The notes under the pieces were generated by a model. That model did not search any database, was not told the origin of the DNA, and saw only the letters and a program-made list of their open reading frames with translations. A DNA stretch of 64,000 nt from Sugiyamaella lignohabitans. Its lineage: Eukaryota > Ascomycota > Dipodascomycetes > Dipodascales > Trichomonascaceae. Numbering within the stretch: the first letter of the stretch is position 1; each line of letters starts with the position of its first letter. Shown piece by piece: positions 61,679-64,000 of the stretch. The DNA is taken from positions 3,286,001 to 3,350,000 of the forward strand of contig NC_031672.1 of the NCBI RefSeq assembly GCF_001640025.1, given 5' to 3'. Position numbers and translations under genes: made by a program.

Positions 61679-62476
61679 ATTTAGCCTGTCTCTAGTAGAC
61701 TCATATATCTTTGATCCATTTACCGCTGATTCAAGGTTGGATATCTGGGTCGATCACCTTCAACGCGCGTCACAATTCATCGCGTTACTGTTACCGCGCG
61801 TCAATTCTCATGCAAGATTAACGCAGGGTCTCTCAAATCTGTCAGATTGAACAACCCTGTTTTGGCCAATATCTCGATTTTATTCAGTTGAGATTTTAGG
61901 GATATTGAGTTTCTTGATCGAGCAATAAAACTGACTAATTTCTAAATAATTTGTTCAAAGAGAACTGCTGATAAATCAGTCACTCTGATAACTGTATAAA
62001 ATAACCTGCTGCAGCTAATATCACATACTCCAACCAGATCCATAAGAAATTATAATTTAAACACTATGAAAACCAACACTAAATCGATACTAAATCAAAT
62101 GAAGTCAGCTCAACGTTATTTTTGAATTTGTGATACGGATTTAGAAATTAGAAAGCCAGTCTGAAATAAGGCACCAAAGAAGAACATACTTCAGAAGACT
62201 CAACTAATCGCATATACGTCCTACAGATGGATTCTGACCAGTGAGGAAAAATATAATATATAATACATATAATATACAATATACAGTATAGCATAACCAC
62301 TATAATTATCTCATCAATATGTACTTCAAGCTCGGGCCATAGATCTCGGACCCTAAAGTCACGTGAAAAAAGTCACAAAACCCTTGCCCTAAACGAAAAA
62401 AGGGGACGAGCTCGTCTTGTATCGGTTGATTAGCTTTGTATATCAAGATCTTGATACGGACAATTGAAATTTGAAA
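61679..62476. promoter_or_regulatory. Divergent ASK1/FPR1 promoter region
   Basis: A 798-bp region with the CGCGT cluster on the ASK1 side. An A/T-rich run with ATAATATATAATACATATAA-like sequence lies at about 62250-62300 on the FPR1 side, and TCACGTGA, an E-box/Cbf1-type site, is at about 62360-62367. Confidence 0.5.
61763..61801. promoter_or_regulatory. CGCGT cluster upstream of ASK1
   Basis: ACGCGCGT at 61763, CGCGT at 61781 and CCGCGCGT ending at 61801 lie 85-125 bp before the ASK1 ATG. They resemble MCB cores and fit cell-cycle regulation. Confidence 0.5.
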
Positions 62477-62951
62477 ATGGGTGTTACTGTTCAATCTATT
62501 ACTCCTGGTAAGTTGATACGGCTTTGTGAGACACAATTGAGCTGTGTGATAGAATACTGACTGAATTTTTTTTAGGCGACGGCAAGAACTTCCCCAAGAA
62601 GGGAGACCGTGTTTCGATGCACTATGTCGGAACCCTTGAGAACGGCAAGAAGTTCGATTCCTCTCGTGACCGTGGTCGTGCTTTCCAAACCGTTATCGGC
62701 GTTGGCCAAGTTATCCGTGGCTGGGACGAGGGTGTTCCCCAAATGAGCATTGGCGAAAAGGCTCTTCTCACCATCACCGGCGACTACGCCTATGGCGAGC
62801 GTGGATTCCCTGGTCTCATTCCCCCCAATGCCACTTTGATTGTAAGTAAACTCCTCATTTTTCTGATGTCTGTACTCATCAGACACAGCTGGCAGTGCAA
62901 TTGACTAACTCAACGCTCTAGTTCGAAGTCGAGCTCCTCAGCATCAACTAA
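62477..62951 (+). CDS. FPR1: FKBP12-type peptidyl-prolyl isomerase (two introns)
   Basis: Exons 62477-62507, 62576-62841 and 62922-62951 give a 108-residue FKBP12. Signature residues for FK506/rapamycin and proline-ring binding are in [34 protein letters not shown] and [20 protein letters not shown], ending in FEVELLSIN. It is a cytosolic proline isomerase and the rapamycin receptor that inhibits TOR. Introns (68 and 80 nt) have GTAAGT donors; intron 2 has GACTAAC at 62903-62909 and TAG at 62919-62921. The first exon is only 31 nt, typical of early-splitting yeast genes. Confidence 0.97.
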
Positions 62952-63018
62952 GCACCTCGACTGGCCACTCGTGTAATTATTTAGGTTATAATACAGTGTC
63001 ACTTTGATTGACGGGTCT

Positions 63019-63202
63019 GCCTCCGGCGGCTGGGGCGCTGCCCCAGACCCCGTTGTGCTCGCTTCGCGAGCGGCTTCGGGATGGTGGCAATGTTTGGGGT
63101 GATATTGGCCCTGATTCGCTTCCCAACAAAGCGCCAGTCGTCCGAGCCTGCTCGCGAAGCGAGCACAACGGGGTCTGGGGCAACGCCCCAGCCGCCGGAG
63201 GC
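63019..63202. repeat. GC-rich palindromic element, complete, type B
   Basis: Both halves have the B hairpin (GCTCGCTTCGCGAGC and its complement) and the GGGGCGCTGCCCC form. The core is about 75 bp. It begins 67 bp after the FPR1 stop and ends 28 bp before the stop of the convergent TRAPPC11-like gene. Confidence 0.93.
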
Positions 63203-63230
63203 AGAGCAGGGAAGTACGGAAATGCATTGT

Positions 63231-64000
63231 CTATAGTGAAGGGTGTGAGAGGTCTACAAAAAGGGTCGATTTGTCAGGTCGGATGTTGGACGAGGCCGGC
63301 ACGATGGGGAGTACTCGTTTGTAAAAGGTGTCGTACACCTTCAGTGTTGGCAGTGGCACGATGTCGTTGGGTGAGCCATCGGCCTGGTTTGAGCGGACTC
63401 GGATCAGGGTGTAGACGAGGTGTCGGCGGGTCGTTGGTAGGAGTCTGATGGCGACGTGTTTGGGTCCTTGCCAGGCGAAATCCGGCGAGGATGACATTGT
63501 TACCGCATATGTTAGAATGTGTGAGGTGGCGTTTTCGATGAAATAAGATGCTTCTAGGACAGTGGGTCTCGAGGGCTCCCGTTGCTGAAGTTGTTGGTCT
63601 GGTTGCTGTTGCTGAGTTTCGCTGTTTGGATCCTGTTGAGCATGCCGAATGTCTTTGATTGCAACTATGACTCTCGGCTCGTAGAGTGGAAGATGCAGTC
63701 TCACTGGAGACACGACAAACGAATGGATTGTGGCAGAGTCTGGTCGTTTCCATTTGATCGTCAGATTAGCTTCGGCTGATACTGTTCGAACGTCCTGTGA
63801 ACTGGTCCGGAAACAGTCAAATACAAAGCTGTGTTTGATGGAATCGTTGTGGACGAGCTGATTGCCAGCCTCGCCAAGCTCTTTCGGCTGACGACTAATG
63901 ATTTCACACGCAACGTCTTGTGATCCACTCGATACTACTAAAGATGTGTCTACTATAGACACCTCTCCCTCACTTAGAAACAGCACTGACGCCATCAGCT
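63231..64000 (-). CDS. TRAPPC11/Gryzun-like TRAPP subunit, C-terminal part (runs off window)
   Basis: The visible 256 residues lack the start; the frame stays open to the window edge, so the ATG at 63995 is probably internal. YFIENATSHILTYAVTMSSS, then FAWQGPKHVAIRLLPTTRRH and VYDTFYKRVLPIVPAS form the Gryzun-like C-terminal beta domain of TRAPPC11 (foie gras). The subunit belongs to a TRAPP tether in ER-Golgi traffic. A Gln-rich linker (about 128-140) precedes this domain. S. cerevisiae lacks this subunit but many other fungi keep it. Confidence 0.82.
   Translation of the reverse strand, partial: LMASVLFLSEGEVSIVDTSLVVSSGSQDVACEIISRQPKELGEAGNQLVHNDSIKHSFVFDCFRTSSQDVRTVSAEANLTIKWKRPDSATIHSFVVSPVRLHLPLYEPRVIVAIKDIRHAQQDPNSETQQQQPDQQLQQREPSRPTVLEASYFIENATSHILTYAVTMSSSPDFAWQGPKHVAIRLLPTTRRHLVYTLIRVRSNQADGSPNDIVPLPTLKVYDTFYKRVLPIVPASSNIRPDKSTLFVDLSHPSL

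Noticed and set aside
63008..63448. 146-residue plus-strand ORF across the type-B element
   Set aside because: It translates the GC-rich palindrome and the antisense of the TRAPPC11-like gene.

Overview
The window is nuclear DNA of an ascomycete yeast. Genes are compact and mostly intronless. The few introns (TIM13, UBP12, a sugar transporter, ATG18, FPR1) start with GTAAGT-type donors and carry TACTAAC/CTAAC branch sites. CTG is read as leucine at conserved positions (for example QELAVA in Tim13 and SPRRL in Atg18), so this is not a CTG-serine yeast. A TRAPPC11-like subunit (absent from Saccharomyces cerevisiae), a raffinose-synthase-type GH36 protein and a SUT/SLC45-type sugar transporter suggest an early-diverging Saccharomycotina lineage (Dipodascales/Trichomonascaceae-like). 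The species assignment is inference.

Layout. 1-5.5 kb: a secreted repeat-rich wall protein, a THEM6-like thioesterase-fold protein, delta-12 desaturase FAD2. 8.3-16.3 kb: exosome RRP43 divergent from TIM13, ribokinase RBK1 convergent with deubiquitinase UBP12. 16.3-22.1 kb: mostly non-coding, with one orphan membrane protein carrying a PPxY motif. 22.1-28 kb: an SLC45/SUT-type sugar transporter and HECT ligase HUL4. 28-32 kb: gene-poor, with an inverted-repeat-bounded 16-bp tandem array. 32-45.3 kb: 6-phosphogluconolactonase, SRS2 divergent from MSH2 over a shared promoter with three ACGCG boxes, a GH36 protein, an aldo-keto reductase, fluoride exporter FEX1. 46.4-54.4 kb: an alpha-arrestin, a 4.5-kb non-coding stretch, a bHLH factor. 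56-64 kb: SDH5, ATG18 (with a 15-nt microexon), COX23, DASH subunit ASK1, FPR1, and the C-terminal part of a TRAPPC11-like gene that runs off the window.

The most striking non-genic signal is a family of GC-rich palindromic elements: 8 complete copies of about 130-185 bp and 13 partial copies. They have perfect or near-perfect GCCTCC...GGAGGC ends, nested hairpins, a polar A-end/C-end organisation with a conserved short core, and a distinct B subfamily. They occur only outside exons: in intergenic DNA, close to stop codons, in promoters, and within two introns. They look like a non-autonomous mobile element; no transposase is encoded here.

Functional links: SRS2 and MSH2 (genome maintenance) share a G1/S-type promoter, and ASK1 has similar CGCGT boxes. 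UBP12, HUL4, the arrestin and the orphan PPxY protein all relate to ubiquitin. TIM13, COX23 and SDH5 are mitochondrial import/assembly factors. RBK1, 6-phosphogluconolactonase, the transporter, the GH36 protein and the aldo-keto reductase belong to sugar metabolism. The genes are ordinary single eukaryotic units, not operons.
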